The notes: generated from the letters alone by a model not told the origin. A stretch of 64,000 nt of DNA from VRUE01 sp963728045 (GCA_963728045.1 CAVSIE010000002.1:1178001-1242000); one strand, 5' to 3'; shown: positions 49,331-57,621, numbered from the stretch's first letter. Made by a program: numbers and translations.

Positions 49331-51780
49331 CAGCCGCCGACCTTCTTGATCTCAACCGCGACTGGGGACCCATTCAGCAGGCTGTTGGCGTTGCCTTCGG
49401 CTGTGCCCTCGACGAGGAAGCAAACTCCCTCTTGGACTCGGTCTTTGATCGCGACCTTGGCAAGCACCACCGCGCCGTTCTGCGCGACCTCGACCTCGTC
49501 GCCGCTCTTTAGTCCCAACCGCTCCGCGTCGGCTACCGATAGCTCCGCTCGTTGCTGGGGCTGCAGGAAGCGCAGAGGAGGGTTGAGCTCGGTGATTGGG
49601 CCGACCCAGAGATCCCGGTAGGTGCCGAGGGTTAGGGCCGACGCCGGCGCCCCCTCCTCACTCGCAACTCGTCGCTGAGGGGTCGTAGTGCTGTCGCCGC
49701 CAGCGTCGTGCTCCTCCCGCGCAAAACGTGAAGAGGGGGCGCCGACATCGGCCCCATCCTTGGCGCCTCCTGGAGCGGGGAAGGACGAAGCGGCGGCGTG
49801 GTCCTGCCAACGGATGCCGCGGCCGGCGATGGCTGCGTCGTCTATGTCGGCGTAGAAGGGGACCGCGTGCGTCAGGGCGGCAAGGGCCGAGGGCTGGGAG
49901 TGGACTTCGGTGTCGTGACCGAGAGCGATCGAAAGTTCGGCGAGGACGCCCCAGTTCGGGCGGATGTCTCCAGGCCTGGAAGCGCTGGGGCGGACGCGCT
50001 GGAGGCGGCCGTCTGGATGCGTCACCGTGCCGTCCTTCTCCGCGTGCGTCTCCAGCGGGAAGACGACGTCGGCGAGTGCGGTCGTGGCGCTCTCGAACAT
50101 CGAGAAGCAGATGACGTGATCCGCTGCTGCAAGCGCCCGCTGCCAGGCGTCCGTGTCGGGGAAGTCGCGCAGGGGGTCGACGCCGAAGAGGAGCAGCGTC
50201 TTCAGCTCGCCGGACTCGAGCGCTTGGCGGATCTCCTCGGTTGGCTTCCCCCTCCTCGTCTCGCTCAACCCCGGGCCGGCGTCGGGGAGGCAGCCGACCT
50301 CGCGCAGCCCGCGGGCGTTGGTCAGGTCGGGGACTTCGAGCAGGCCGGAGCCATCTTTCTCAGAGAAGCTGAGCGCAGCGGCTACTTCGAGCAGCGCCTC
50401 GGCGGCGCCGTTGCCCTCGCGGACAATCCGCTCGCCCCAGAGGACCACGACCCGGTCGGCTTCGCGCAGGACGTCGTCGTGGGCCAGCTCGGAAAGCAGG
50501 GCGGTGGCGTTGCCGGGGGTGTACCTGTGGACCCCATGGGCCCCCCCGTCTAGCGCGGTCGGCCGCTCGGTCGCGACCACCAGCTTGGCTCCATTGCGGC
50601 GGATCGCCTTGCGGATTCGCAGGTCGAGGATCGGCGAGCTGTGCAGCGGGTCGGTGCCGACCACGAGGATCGTGTCGGCGTCGTCGATGTCGCGGACCTT
50701 GGCCGAGATCTCTGGCTGGGCAAGCCGCACCAGCGCCTCTCTCGACGGCCCGCGCGAAACGCGGGAGTCGACATGAGGCGAGCCCAGCGCCTCGCGCAGG
50801 ATGCGCTGGACCAGATAGCCCTCCTCGTTGGAGGCGTCGCCGACGATCGCCGCGCTCTCGGCGCCGCCCGCCCGCAGCGCCTCGGCCGCCTTCTCGACCG
50901 CCTCGGTCCACTCGACCGCGGCGCCGCCGCGCAGCCGCGGCTCGGTCACCCGCTGCTCGGCGCCGAACATCTCGAAGCCGTAGCGGCCGCGGTCGCAGAG
51001 CCAGCCGTCGTCGACGTCGGGGTTGTCGCGGGCGATCACCCGCTTCACCTCCTCGTCGCGCACCGTGAAGCTGACGTTGCACTGGCTCGGGCAGAGCGTG
51101 CAGACCGAGCCGGCCTCCTCGATGTCCCAGGGACGGGCGCGGAAGCGGTAGGTGTAGCTGGTCAGCGCTCCGACCGGGCAGAGGTCGGTGATGTTGCCGT
51201 GGAAGGGGGCGACGTAGGGACGGTCGTCGAAGGTGCCGACGAAGCTGCGGTCGCCGCGCTCCAGCAGCTGCAGCTGCTCGTCCTCGGCGACCTCCTGGCT
51301 GAAGCGCACGCAGCGGTAGCAGAGGATGCAGCGCTCGCGGTCGATCGCCACCAGCGGCGAGAGCTCGACCGGCTTCTGGAAGTGGCGCTTCTGGTCGGTC
51401 ATCCGGCTCTTGCCGGGGCCCCAGCCCATCGAGATGTCCTGCAGCGGGCACTCGCCGCCCTTGTCGCAGACCGGGCAGTCGAGCGGGTGGTTGACGAGCA
51501 GGAACTCGACCACCGCGCTCTGCGCGTGTTTGACCTGCTCGGTCCGGGTGTGGACGACCATCCCGTCGCGGACCGGGGTCGAGCAGGAGGTCTGCAGCTT
51601 CGGGATCCCCTCGACCTCGACCAGGCACATGCGGCAGGCGCCGACCGGCTCGCCGAGCTTCGGCTCGTAGCAGAAGACCGGGATCTCGACGTCGCCCCGC
51701 TTGGCGGCGTCGTGCAGCATCTCGCCCTCGGTCGCGGCGACCTCGCGGCCGTCGACGACGATCGTCACCTCGCGGCTCAT
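49330..51780 (-). CDS. nuoG: NADH-quinone oxidoreductase subunit G with palindrome-encoded insertion
   Basis: An 816-residue iron-sulfur subunit. The N-terminal [2Fe-2S] ligands are FCYEPKLGEPVGACRMCLVE plus a later Cys in TSCSTPVRDG; next the His-Cys3 cluster (HPLDCPVCDKGGECPLQD) and the tetranuclear clusters (CILCYRCVRFSQEV; CTLCPSQCNVSF). The molybdopterin-oxidoreductase-like domain follows. Residues about 679-712 (GAPSSRFAREEHDAGG... TPQRRVASEEGA) are encoded by palindromic element D copy 2, between the oxidoreductase domain and the C-terminal molydopterin-binding-like part. The same peptide pattern ends NuoJ. The start is ATG at 51778-51780, overlapping nuoF. Confidence 0.94.
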   Translation of the reverse strand: MSREVTIVVDGREVAATEGEMLHDAAKRGDVEIPVFCYEPKLGEPVGACRMCLVEVEGIPKLQTSCSTPVRDGMVVHTRTEQVKHAQSAVVEFLLVNHPLDCPVCDKGGECPLQDISMGWGPGKSRMTDQKRHFQKPVELSPLVAIDRERCILCYRCVRFSQEVAEDEQLQLLERGDRSFVGTFDDRPYVAPFHGNITDLCPVGALTSYTYRFRARPWDIEEAGSVCTLCPSQCNVSFTVRDEEVKRVIARDNPDVDDGWLCDRGRYGFEMFGAEQRVTEPRLRGGAAVEWTEAVEKAAEALRAGGAESAAIVGDASNEEGYLVQRILREALGSPHVDSRVSRGPSREALVRLAQPEISAKVRDIDDADTILVVGTDPLHSSPILDLRIRKAIRRNGAKLVVATERPTALDGGAHGVHRYTPGNATALLSELAHDDVLREADRVVVLWGERIVREGNGAAEALLEVAAALSFSEKDGSGLLEVPDLTNARGLREVGCLPDAGPGLSETRRGKPTEEIRQALESGELKTLLLFGVDPLRDFPDTDAWQRALAAADHVICFSMFESATTALADVVFPLETHAEKDGTVTHPDGRLQRVRPSASRPGDIRPNWGVLAELSIALGHDTEVHSQPSALAALTHAVPFYADIDDAAIAGRGIRWQDHAAASSFPAPGGAKDGADVGAPSSRFAREEHDAGGDSTTTPQRRVASEEGAPASALTLGTYRDLWVGPITELNPPLRFLQPQQRAELSVADAERLGLKSGDEVEVAQNGAVVLAKVAIKDRVQEGVCFLVEGTAEGNANSLLNGSPVAVEIKKVGG
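49645..49744. repeat. Palindromic element family D, copy 2 (in nuoG)
   Basis: Arms of 17 bp (49645-49661 and 49728-49744) are complementary with one mismatch. The core shares CTCGCAACTCGTCGCTG, TAGTGCTG and CTCCTCCCGCGCAAAACGTG with copy 1 in the same orientation and order. It is in frame in nuoG and encodes a hydrophilic insertion of about 34 residues. The outermost arm bases differ from copy 1. Confidence 0.9.
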
Positions 51781-53105
51781 ACGCTTGCCCCCAGGGTTTC
51801 GGCTGGGCCCTGCACAACAGCCAGCCGGTCGCCGCCGGGCGCCCCCGCTGCCGCGATCACGTCCTCGAACTCCTGGCGGTACTTGCGCACCATCGCCCCC
51901 ACCGGCATCGCCATCGAGTCGCCAAGCACGCAGAGGCAGTGGCCGATGATGTTGTCCTGGACCGAGGCGACGATGTCGAGGTCCATCGGCGTCGCCTCGC
52001 CGCGCACGACCCTTTCCAGCATCTTCACCGTCCAGTTGGTCCCCTCGCGGCAGGGAGTGCACTTGCCGCAGGACTCGTGGTGGTAGAAGCGCGCCGTGCG
52101 CAACGCCATGTGGGGGATCGAGACGCTGTCGTCGGCGACGATGATCGAGCCCGAGCCGAGCATCGAGCCCGCCTCGGCCATCGCCTCGAAGGAATAGGGC
52201 AGGTCGAGCCCCTCCTCGGCGGTGAGGACCGGGGAGGAGGAGCCGCCGGGATAGAAGGCCTTCACCTCGCGACCCTCGAGCGGGCCGCCGGCCAGGTCGT
52301 AGATCAGCTCCCGCGTCGGGATGCCCAGCTCGACCTCGTAGTTGCCCGGGCGGCGCACGCCGCCGGAGACCGAGACCACCTTGGTCCCGGGTGACTGCTC
52401 GGTGCCGAAGCCCTTGAACCACTCGGCGCCGTGGGCGACGATCCGCGGCACGTTGGAGAGCGTCTCGACGTTGTTGATCAGCGTCGGCCCGCCGTAGAGA
52501 CCCTGCACCGCCGGGAAAGGTGGCTTCAGCCGCGGGTTGCCGCGCTTGCCCTCGAGCGCGTCGAGCAGCGCCGTCTCCTCGCCGCAGATGTAGGCGCCGG
52601 CGCCGCGGTGCACGACCAGCTCCAGGTCGCGGCGGCTGCCGAGGATGTCCTTGCCCAGGTACCCCGCCTCATACGCTTCGGCGACCGCGGCGTCGAGGAC
52701 GTCGGCCTGCGAGTCGTACTCGCCGCGGATGAAGATGAAGGCGTGCCCGGCCCCGGCGGCGAGGGCGGCGATCGCGATCCCCTCGATCAGCTGGTGCGGG
52801 TTGCGCTGCATCAGCTCGCGGTCCTTGAAGGCGCCCGGCTCGGACTCGTCGGCGTTGCAGCAGAGGTACTTGTCCATCTCGCCGCGCGGCAGGAAGGAGG
52901 CCTTTTTGCCCATCGAGAAGCCGGCCCCGCCGCGCCCCCGCAGGCCGGAGTCCTCGAGCGCCGTCAGCACCTCCTCGGCCTCCATCTCCTTGTAGGCCTT
53001 CTCGAGGGTGGCGTAGCCGTTGCGGCGCTTGTAGCCGGCGAGCGTGCGCAGCTCCGGGTCCTCGGCGTGCTTCAGCAGCAGCCTCGTCTCAGGCATCGGC
53101 GTCAC
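51777..53105 (-). CDS. nuoF: NADH-quinone oxidoreductase subunit F
   Basis: The 442-residue NADH- and FMN-binding subunit. The FMN/NADH region reads GLRGRGGAGFSMGKKASFLP, then NADESEPGAFKDRELMQRNP. AYICGEETALLDALEGKRGN and the cluster N3 ligands CGKCTPCREGTNW plus a later Cys in HCLCVLGDS complete it. The start is ATG at 53103-53105, inside the end of nuoE; an ATG three codons later is equally possible. It overlaps nuoG by four bases. Confidence 0.95.
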   Translation of the reverse strand: MTPMPETRLLLKHAEDPELRTLAGYKRRNGYATLEKAYKEMEAEEVLTALEDSGLRGRGGAGFSMGKKASFLPRGEMDKYLCCNADESEPGAFKDRELMQRNPHQLIEGIAIAALAAGAGHAFIFIRGEYDSQADVLDAAVAEAYEAGYLGKDILGSRRDLELVVHRGAGAYICGEETALLDALEGKRGNPRLKPPFPAVQGLYGGPTLINNVETLSNVPRIVAHGAEWFKGFGTEQSPGTKVVSVSGGVRRPGNYEVELGIPTRELIYDLAGGPLEGREVKAFYPGGSSSPVLTAEEGLDLPYSFEAMAEAGSMLGSGSIIVADDSVSIPHMALRTARFYHHESCGKCTPCREGTNWTVKMLERVVRGEATPMDLDIVASVQDNIIGHCLCVLGDSMAMPVGAMVRKYRQEFEDVIAAAGAPGGDRLAVVQGPAETLGASV

Positions 53106-53685
53106 CCGCCAGCGGCCGCCTCTCCAGCGCCTTCTCCGGCAGCACGTCCTCGCCCGCCTTCAGCTGGTCTATCGCGGTCGCCGCCTCCGCTGCCTCGAGC
53201 GGGCCGAAGTAGCGCTCGTCGATCGAGGCCATCGGCGCGATGTCGCAGGCGCCGAGGCACTCGAACCCGGTGACGTGAAGGTCTTCGCCGCCCGCGGCGG
53301 CGGCGCGGAAGGCCTCGAGCAGCTCGTCGCCGCCCCGCATCCAGCAGCTGATGTTGGTGCAGACCGCGACCTTGTGCGTCCCCACCGGCTCGGTATGGAG
53401 CAGGTCGTAGAAGCTCGCCACCGACTCCAGGTAGGCGGGGGTGACCCGCATCACTGCGGCCGCCTGGCGGATCCCCTCTGGGGTGCACCAGCCGTAGAGC
53501 CTCTGCACCGCCCACAGCGCCGGGATCGAGGCCGATTTGCGGTCGGGATAGCGGCTCATCAGCGTCTCGATCCGCTCGCGCAGCTCGTCCGGGCAGCCGA
53601 CTTCGTGCAGCTCCGGGATCGCCTGGGGGATCCGGTCCGGGACTCTTCCTTCGCTGATGGCCGGATCGACCGGAAGCTCAGACAT
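53089..53685 (-). CDS. nuoE: NADH-quinone oxidoreductase subunit E
   Basis: A 198-residue thioredoxin-fold [2Fe-2S] subunit. Ligands are seen in VAVCTNISCWMRGGD and FECLGACDIAPMASID. The start is taken as ATG at 53683-53685 (MSELPVDPAISEG), with GGAGG four bases upstream. The open frame continues to another ATG inside palindrome A copy 3 (53736), but that extension is encoded by the element and is unlikely to be translated. It overlaps nuoF by 17 bases. Confidence 0.94.
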   Translation of the reverse strand: MSELPVDPAISEGRVPDRIPQAIPELHEVGCPDELRERIETLMSRYPDRKSASIPALWAVQRLYGWCTPEGIRQAAAVMRVTPAYLESVASFYDLLHTEPVGTHKVAVCTNISCWMRGGDELLEAFRAAAAGGEDLHVTGFECLGACDIAPMASIDERYFGPLEAAEAATAIDQLKAGEDVLPEKALERRPLAGDADA

Positions 53686-53697
53686 GGTGCCTCCGAA

Positions 53698-53792
53698 GAG
53701 AGGGATGGGGTGCCTCTCGAACGGGCGGATACTCAAAGTGCAGTGCCAATTGGCACTGCACTTGTCCGGGCGGGAGGCACCCCATCCCTCTC
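53698..53792. repeat. Palindromic element family A, copy 3 (between nuoD and nuoE)
   Basis: A 19-bp perfect inverted repeat (53698-53716 and 53774-53792) encloses the family A core: CGGGCGGATACTCAA, a 26-bp perfectly palindromic inner segment at 53737-53762, and TGTCCGGGCG. The right arm includes two bases of the nuoD stop codon, and the left arm ends a few bases before the nuoE ribosome-binding site. It is the only sizeable gap inside the nuo operon. Relative to nuo transcription the core is in antisense orientation. Confidence 0.9.
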
Positions 53793-54981
53793 ACCGGTCC
53801 ACCCCGCCGAGGATCGGGTCGAGCATGCCGAGGCTGGCGATCATGTCGGCGACGTAGCTGCCCACCGCCATGTCCTTGAAGGCCTGCAGGTTGACGAAGG
53901 AGGGGTCGCGGAAATGAACCCGGGCGGGCTTGGCGGAGCCGTCGGCGAGGAGGAAGCAGCCCAGCTCGCCCCGCGGCGACTCGATCGCGTAGTAGATCTC
54001 GCCCGGCGGCACCCGGTAGCCCTCGGTGACCAGCTTGAAGTGGTGGATCAGCGCCTCCATCGAGACCGGCAGCTCCGAGCGCGGAGGCAGCACGTACTTG
54101 CGGTCGTCGGCGATGTGCGGGCCCTCCGGCAGCGCGTCGAGCGCCTGCTCGACGATCCGGGTCGACTCGACCATCTCCGCCAGGCGCACCCGGTAGCGGT
54201 CGTAGCCGTCGCCGACCGTGCCGACCGGGATCTTGAAGTCGAGCTCGGGGTAGGCGAGGTAGTCGAAGGTCTTGCGCAGATCCCAGGGCTCCCCGGCGGC
54301 GCGCAGCAGCGGCCCGGTCACGCCCAGCTCCAGCAGCCGCTCGCGCGAGACGATCCCGACGCCCTTGGTTCGCGAGAGGAAGATCTCGTTGCGGTCCAGC
54401 AGCGCTTCGTACTGGCCGACCCGCACCGGCATGTCGGCGACGAACTCGCGCAGCTTCGCCTCGAAGCCGAGCGGGATGTCCTCGATCACGCCGCCGACCT
54501 GGAAGTAGCGGGTGTGCATCCGCTGGCCCGCCGCCATCTCGAACAGGTCGAGGATCTTGTCGCGCTCGCGGAAGCAGTACCAGAGCATCGAGATCGCGCC
54601 GAGGTCGAGAGCCGTCGTCCCCAGCCAGACCAGGTGCGAGTGGATCCGGTTGAGCTCGAGGAAGATCGTCCGCAGGTACTTCGCCCGCGGCGGGATCTCC
54701 AGCTCGATCAAACGCTCGACCGCGCCGCAGAAGGCCTCCATCTGGAAGAAGTAGGAGACGTAGTCCATCCGCTCGACGAAGGGGATGACCTTCCAGTAGG
54801 GATGGGCCTCGCAGGACTTTTCGATCCCGGTGTGGACGTACCCGATCACCGGTTTCAGGTCGCGCACGACCTCGCCTTCGAGGTCGACGATCAGCCGCAG
54901 CACCCCGTGCGTGGCGGGGTGGTGGGGACCGATGTTCACGGTCATCACCTCGGTCGTGCGATCCGCCGTCAGCTCAGCCAT
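53791..54981 (-). CDS. nuoD: NADH-quinone oxidoreductase subunit D
   Basis: A 396-residue subunit forming the quinone site with NuoB. Landmarks are NIGPHHPATHGVLRLIVDLE with the quinone-site His, GYVHTGIEKSCEAHPYWKVI, YSFFQ-like YVSYFFQMEAFCGAVERLIE, and the C-terminal YYAIESPRGELGCFLLADGS and DPSFVNLQAFKDMAVGSYVA. The terminal DPILGGVDR is normal for the family. It overlaps nuoC by eight bases. The stop lies in the arm of palindrome A copy 3. Confidence 0.95.
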   Translation of the reverse strand: MAELTADRTTEVMTVNIGPHHPATHGVLRLIVDLEGEVVRDLKPVIGYVHTGIEKSCEAHPYWKVIPFVERMDYVSYFFQMEAFCGAVERLIELEIPPRAKYLRTIFLELNRIHSHLVWLGTTALDLGAISMLWYCFRERDKILDLFEMAAGQRMHTRYFQVGGVIEDIPLGFEAKLREFVADMPVRVGQYEALLDRNEIFLSRTKGVGIVSRERLLELGVTGPLLRAAGEPWDLRKTFDYLAYPELDFKIPVGTVGDGYDRYRVRLAEMVESTRIVEQALDALPEGPHIADDRKYVLPPRSELPVSMEALIHHFKLVTEGYRVPPGEIYYAIESPRGELGCFLLADGSAKPARVHFRDPSFVNLQAFKDMAVGSYVADMIASLGMLDPILGGVDR

Positions 54982-55492
54982 ACCGACGCTCGTTGTACGT
55001 GAAGGTCACGGGCTCGCCGCCTACAGGGAAGTCTCTGCGCTGCGGCCAGCCGACGTAGTCCTCCGGCAGCAGGATCCGGGTCAGGTCCGGATGGCCGCGG
55101 AAGACGATGCCGAAGAAGTCGAACACTTCGCGCTCCTGAAAGTCAGCGGTGGGGAAAAGGTCTACACAAGAGTCGAGCTCCGGCAGGGCGCCGTCGCCGG
55201 GATCTGCCAGCAGCGCCTTGACGCGGAGGCGCTCGACCCGGTCGCGGTTCAGCAGCTCATAGTGGACGGCGAAGCGGGGAGCTGCCGGCAGGTAATCCGC
55301 TGCATGAAGGCTCGACAGGAACCCGTATTCGTGGCCGGGCGAGTTGCGGAGCCAGCGCAGCACCTCCAGGATCTGCTCCGAGTCGACGACGAGCACTGCC
55401 CGCTCCTGGGCGAAGCCGGTGTCGAGCACCGCGGCAGGGTGGTCCTGCTCGATCTCGCCCCGGATCAGCTCCAGCCCCGGCGCATCAGGCAC
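54974..55492 (-). CDS. nuoC: NADH-quinone oxidoreductase subunit C
   Basis: A 172-residue peripheral subunit. It carries the 30-kDa-subunit signature EREVFDFFGIVFRGHPDLTR followed by ILLPEDYVGWPQRRDFPVGG. The N-terminal half (VLRWLRNSPGHEYGFLSSLH, AADYLPAAPRFAVHYELLNR) is typical. It overlaps nuoB and nuoD by eight bases each. Separate nuoC and nuoD genes, rather than a fusion, are the actinobacterial norm. Confidence 0.94.
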   Translation of the reverse strand: MPDAPGLELIRGEIEQDHPAAVLDTGFAQERAVLVVDSEQILEVLRWLRNSPGHEYGFLSSLHAADYLPAAPRFAVHYELLNRDRVERLRVKALLADPGDGALPELDSCVDLFPTADFQEREVFDFFGIVFRGHPDLTRILLPEDYVGWPQRRDFPVGGEPVTFTYNERRYG

Positions 55493-56153
55493 GAATCAGC
55501 CCTCGGGCCGTCTCGTATGCCTCCGCTGCCTCCGGGCTCGGTTCGCTGCGCGGCCCGCCCCGCGCCCACTCCTCGGTGCCGGCGGCGTTGTAGCGCTGGC
55601 GCCAGCCCTGGTCGGGGTTGCCCTGGATCTTGCGCTGAAGCTTGGTGAAGCCGTAGAGGACCGCCTCCGGCCGCGGCGGGCAGCCGGGGATGTGGAGGTC
55701 GATCGGCATGAACTTGTCGGCGCCCTGGACCACGGCGTAGTTGGAGAACATGCCGCCGCTGGAGGAGCAGGCGCCCATCGAGATCGCCCACTTCGGCTCC
55801 AGCATCTGGTCGTAGAGGCGGCGGATGACCGGCGCCATCTTGATCGAGACCCGGCCCGAGAGGATGATCATGTCGGCCTGGCGGGGGGAGGCACGCAGCG
55901 CCTCGGCGCCGAAGCGGGCGAGGTCGTAGCGGGCGGTGACGAGGGAGATCGGCGCCTCGATCGCGCAGCAGGCGAGGCCGAAGGTGAGCGGGAACATCGA
56001 GTTCGATCGCGCCCAGCCGAGCATCTTGTCGAAGTTGGTCATCACGACCTTCTCCTCGACGTAGCGCTCCAGCTCCTCGCCCTCGAGGTCGCCGCGCAGC
56101 ATGTCGCGGGCGCGCAGCTGCCGGTCCCGCATCGTCTGTCGCTCTATTTCCAA
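55485..56153 (-). CDS. nuoB: NADH-quinone oxidoreductase subunit B
   Basis: A 222-residue subunit holding cluster N2. Ligands are in FGLACCAIEAPIS (adjacent Cys pair), SMGACSSSGGMFSNY and HIPGCPPRPEAVLYG. The basic N-terminus (MEIERQTMRDRQLRARDMLR) and the acidic C-terminal tail (PSPEAAEAYETARGLIRA) are extensions common in actinobacteria. It overlaps nuoA by 10 bases and nuoC by eight. Confidence 0.95.
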   Translation of the reverse strand: MEIERQTMRDRQLRARDMLRGDLEGEELERYVEEKVVMTNFDKMLGWARSNSMFPLTFGLACCAIEAPISLVTARYDLARFGAEALRASPRQADMIILSGRVSIKMAPVIRRLYDQMLEPKWAISMGACSSSGGMFSNYAVVQGADKFMPIDLHIPGCPPRPEAVLYGFTKLQRKIQGNPDQGWRQRYNAAGTEEWARGGPRSEPSPEAAEAYETARGLIRA

Positions 56154-56521
56154 TCCAGGGCTCCCTTGCGCCAGACGTAGACGAAGGCGACGAGCAGCAG
56201 CACGACGAAGGTGATCAGCTCGCCGAGGACCAGCAGGCTGTCGGCGTCGTTGAGGATCACTCCCACCGGGTAGAGGAAGACGACCTCGATGTCGAAGAGG
56301 ATGAAGAGCATCGCGATCAGGTAGAAGCTGATGCCGAAGCGCGTGCCGCGCGCCGGCTCGACCGGGATGCCGGACTCATACGGCTCTGTCTGGCGACGGC
56401 CGGCGGAGGTGAGTCGCGACCCGCGCTTGGGGCCGATCAGGTGGTTGAGCATGACGAAGGCGCCGCCCACCCCAAGGCCGAGCAGGGCGAAGACGAGTAT
56501 CGGCAGGTAGCTCTTCAGCAC
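56144..56521 (-). CDS. nuoA: NADH-quinone oxidoreductase subunit A
   Basis: A 125-residue three-helix membrane subunit and the first gene of the 14-gene operon. YESGIPVEPARGTRFGISFY and LIAMLFILFDIEVVFLYPVG (with the conserved Glu and Asp) are diagnostic. The loop Cys found in many homologues is absent here (PYESGIPV), replaced by Ser. The start is GTG at 56519-56521 with no clear Shine-Dalgarno. It is divergent from a small membrane-protein gene, across an AT-rich promoter region. Confidence 0.93.
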   Translation of the reverse strand: MLKSYLPILVFALLGLGVGGAFVMLNHLIGPKRGSRLTSAGRRQTEPYESGIPVEPARGTRFGISFYLIAMLFILFDIEVVFLYPVGVILNDADSLLVLGELITFVVLLLVAFVYVWRKGALDWK

Positions 56522-56559
56522 TGGGAGGTCCGTTGTCGCGGGAGGGCGGCGGGGCGCCG

Positions 56560-56645
56560 CTCGCAGGCGCTGTTATACACCCACATTGTGACAACTTGCT
56601 ACATAGTGATATTCCGCATCAGCAAGCGGAATCCCGACCCCTTCG
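56560..56645. promoter_or_regulatory. Divergent promoter region between nuoA and the 56657 gene
   Basis: This segment is clearly AT-richer than its surroundings. On the minus strand TATAAC (plus-strand 56573-56578, GTTATA) is a plausible -10 for nuoA, about 50 bases before its GTG. On the plus strand, TTGTGA and ATATTC about 17 bases apart (56586-56615) could serve the other gene. A perfect inverted repeat, ATTCCGC (56611-56617) and GCGGAAT (56626-56632), could be an operator. These are weak, by-eye assignments. Confidence 0.45.
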
Positions 56646-56656
56646 GACGGATATAG

Positions 56657-57091
56657 ATGGTCGCGATCCACCTCGTCGTCGGGGTCTCGGTGATCGTCCT
56701 CAACCTCGCCGCCTTCGGGCTCGGCGGCATCGCCTGGTTCCGCCACCAGTCATCCGTCCCCTTCTGGTACCTGCTCCGCGCCGCCCAGGTCGCTGTCTTC
56801 GCCCAGGCGCTGCTCGGCGGGCTGCTCGTCTTCACCGGCCACGAAGCGATCGATGACCTCCACTATCTCTACGGCGCCCTGCCCCTCGTCGTCTCCTTCC
56901 TCGCCGAGGGAGCCCGCACCGGTGCTGCCCAGCGCGAGCTCGGCGACGTCGACTTCGAAGCCCTCCCCTCCGAGTCCCAGCAGTCCCTGGCTCTCGCGAT
57001 AGTCCGCCGCGAGATGGGAATCATGGCCGTCAGTTGCGGCGTGATCCTCTTCCTAGGACTCCGCGCCGCCGGCACCAGCACCGCGTTCTGA
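56657..57091 (+). CDS. Four-helix membrane protein, hypothetical
   Basis: A 144-residue protein with four hydrophobic segments: about residues 5-26 (HLVVGVSVIVLNLAAFGLGG), 38-60 (YLLRAAQVAVFAQALLGGLL), 70-85 (LHYLYGALPLVVSFLAEG) and 118-138. The motif HEAIDDLHYLYGALPLVVS with His and Asp in the membrane-proximal loop resembles small quinol- or heme-related proteins but is not enough for assignment. It is divergent from nuoA and could share its regulation. It ends just before the convergent nucleotidyltransferase gene. Confidence 0.6.
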   Translation: MVAIHLVVGVSVIVLNLAAFGLGGIAWFRHQSSVPFWYLLRAAQVAVFAQALLGGLLVFTGHEAIDDLHYLYGALPLVVSFLAEGARTGAAQRELGDVDFEALPSESQQSLALAIVRREMGIMAVSCGVILFLGLRAAGTSTAF

Positions 57092-57454
57092 GCACTCAGC
57101 CGGTGTCGGGCAGGTTCTCCAGATCCGCCTGCCCGGCACACCCCGTGCGATCTGCACGATGTCGAGGTCGCCGAACCTGGTCTCCGCGGTGACGTTGGCT
57201 CCGCGTTGGACAGCCCCCGCGTCACCATCAGGGTCGAATGGCCTGCCGCCCGCAGTGGGCAACGTCGCGCCGAGCAACTGCAACACGGTCACCAGGCGAT
57301 CGAGATTGGCAGGGTCGGAATCGGGCACGATCTCCAGAAGTCCAGTTGTGCGGACATTGCCGTGGGCAGCTACGGCGACGCCCCCGATCACGACGAAGCG
57401 GACGTTTTGGTCGTGCAGGGCCTGAAACAGCGAGCGGAGGTCGAGCTCGCTCAA
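57053..57454 (-). CDS. Nucleotidyltransferase-fold protein, AbiEii/MNT-like (C-terminus possibly frameshifted)
   Basis: About 120-133 residues. The N-terminal VRFVVIGGVAVAAHGNVRTTG is the GG-containing motif of the minimal nucleotidyltransferase fold, followed by LEIVPDSDPANLDRLVTVLQ and FGDLDIVQIARGVPG. The usual catalytic T-x-D-x-D reads TTGLLEIVPD, so the first Asp is replaced and catalysis is uncertain. The frame as read runs into the 3' end of the convergent gene. One missing base near 57143 would instead give QADLENLPDTG and a stop at 57096, avoiding the overlap. It overlaps the short upstream gene by four bases and is probably a toxin-antitoxin-like pair. Confidence 0.6.
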   Translation of the reverse strand: MSELDLRSLFQALHDQNVRFVVIGGVAVAAHGNVRTTGLLEIVPDSDPANLDRLVTVLQLLGATLPTAGGRPFDPDGDAGAVQRGANVTAETRFGDLDIVQIARGVPGRRIWRTCPTPAECSERGAGAGGAES

Positions 57455-57621
57455 CGCGCGGCGACGCCCTTGATGGCGCCCATTTGCTTGCAGAGCCTGT
57501 GCAGGCGAGCAAGGCGTTCACTCATCGACAGCGCCCAGTCAGCCTCACGACGAATGGTCGCCGCTCGCTCGAAGTCGCCGATCCTCCTGCTTATCGAGGA
57601 GTTCTGGGTCGTATTCGCCAT
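57451..57621 (-). CDS. Short partner of the nucleotidyltransferase, hypothetical
   Basis: A 56-residue protein, MANTTQNSSISRRIGDFERA then ATIRREADWALSMSERLARL. It is basic and helical, and its position and ATGA overlap with the nucleotidyltransferase suggest a functional pair. Short helical partners upstream of such nucleotidyltransferases occur in actinobacteria. Their role is unproven. A longer start at 57657 would add 12 residues and seems less likely. Confidence 0.5.
   Translation of the reverse strand: MANTTQNSSISRRIGDFERAATIRREADWALSMSERLARLHRLCKQMGAIKGVAAR

Noticed and set aside
53686..53736. Upstream ATG extension of nuoE
   Set aside because: The extension is encoded by palindrome A copy 3, whereas ATG at 53685 has a good GGAGG and the conserved N-terminus.
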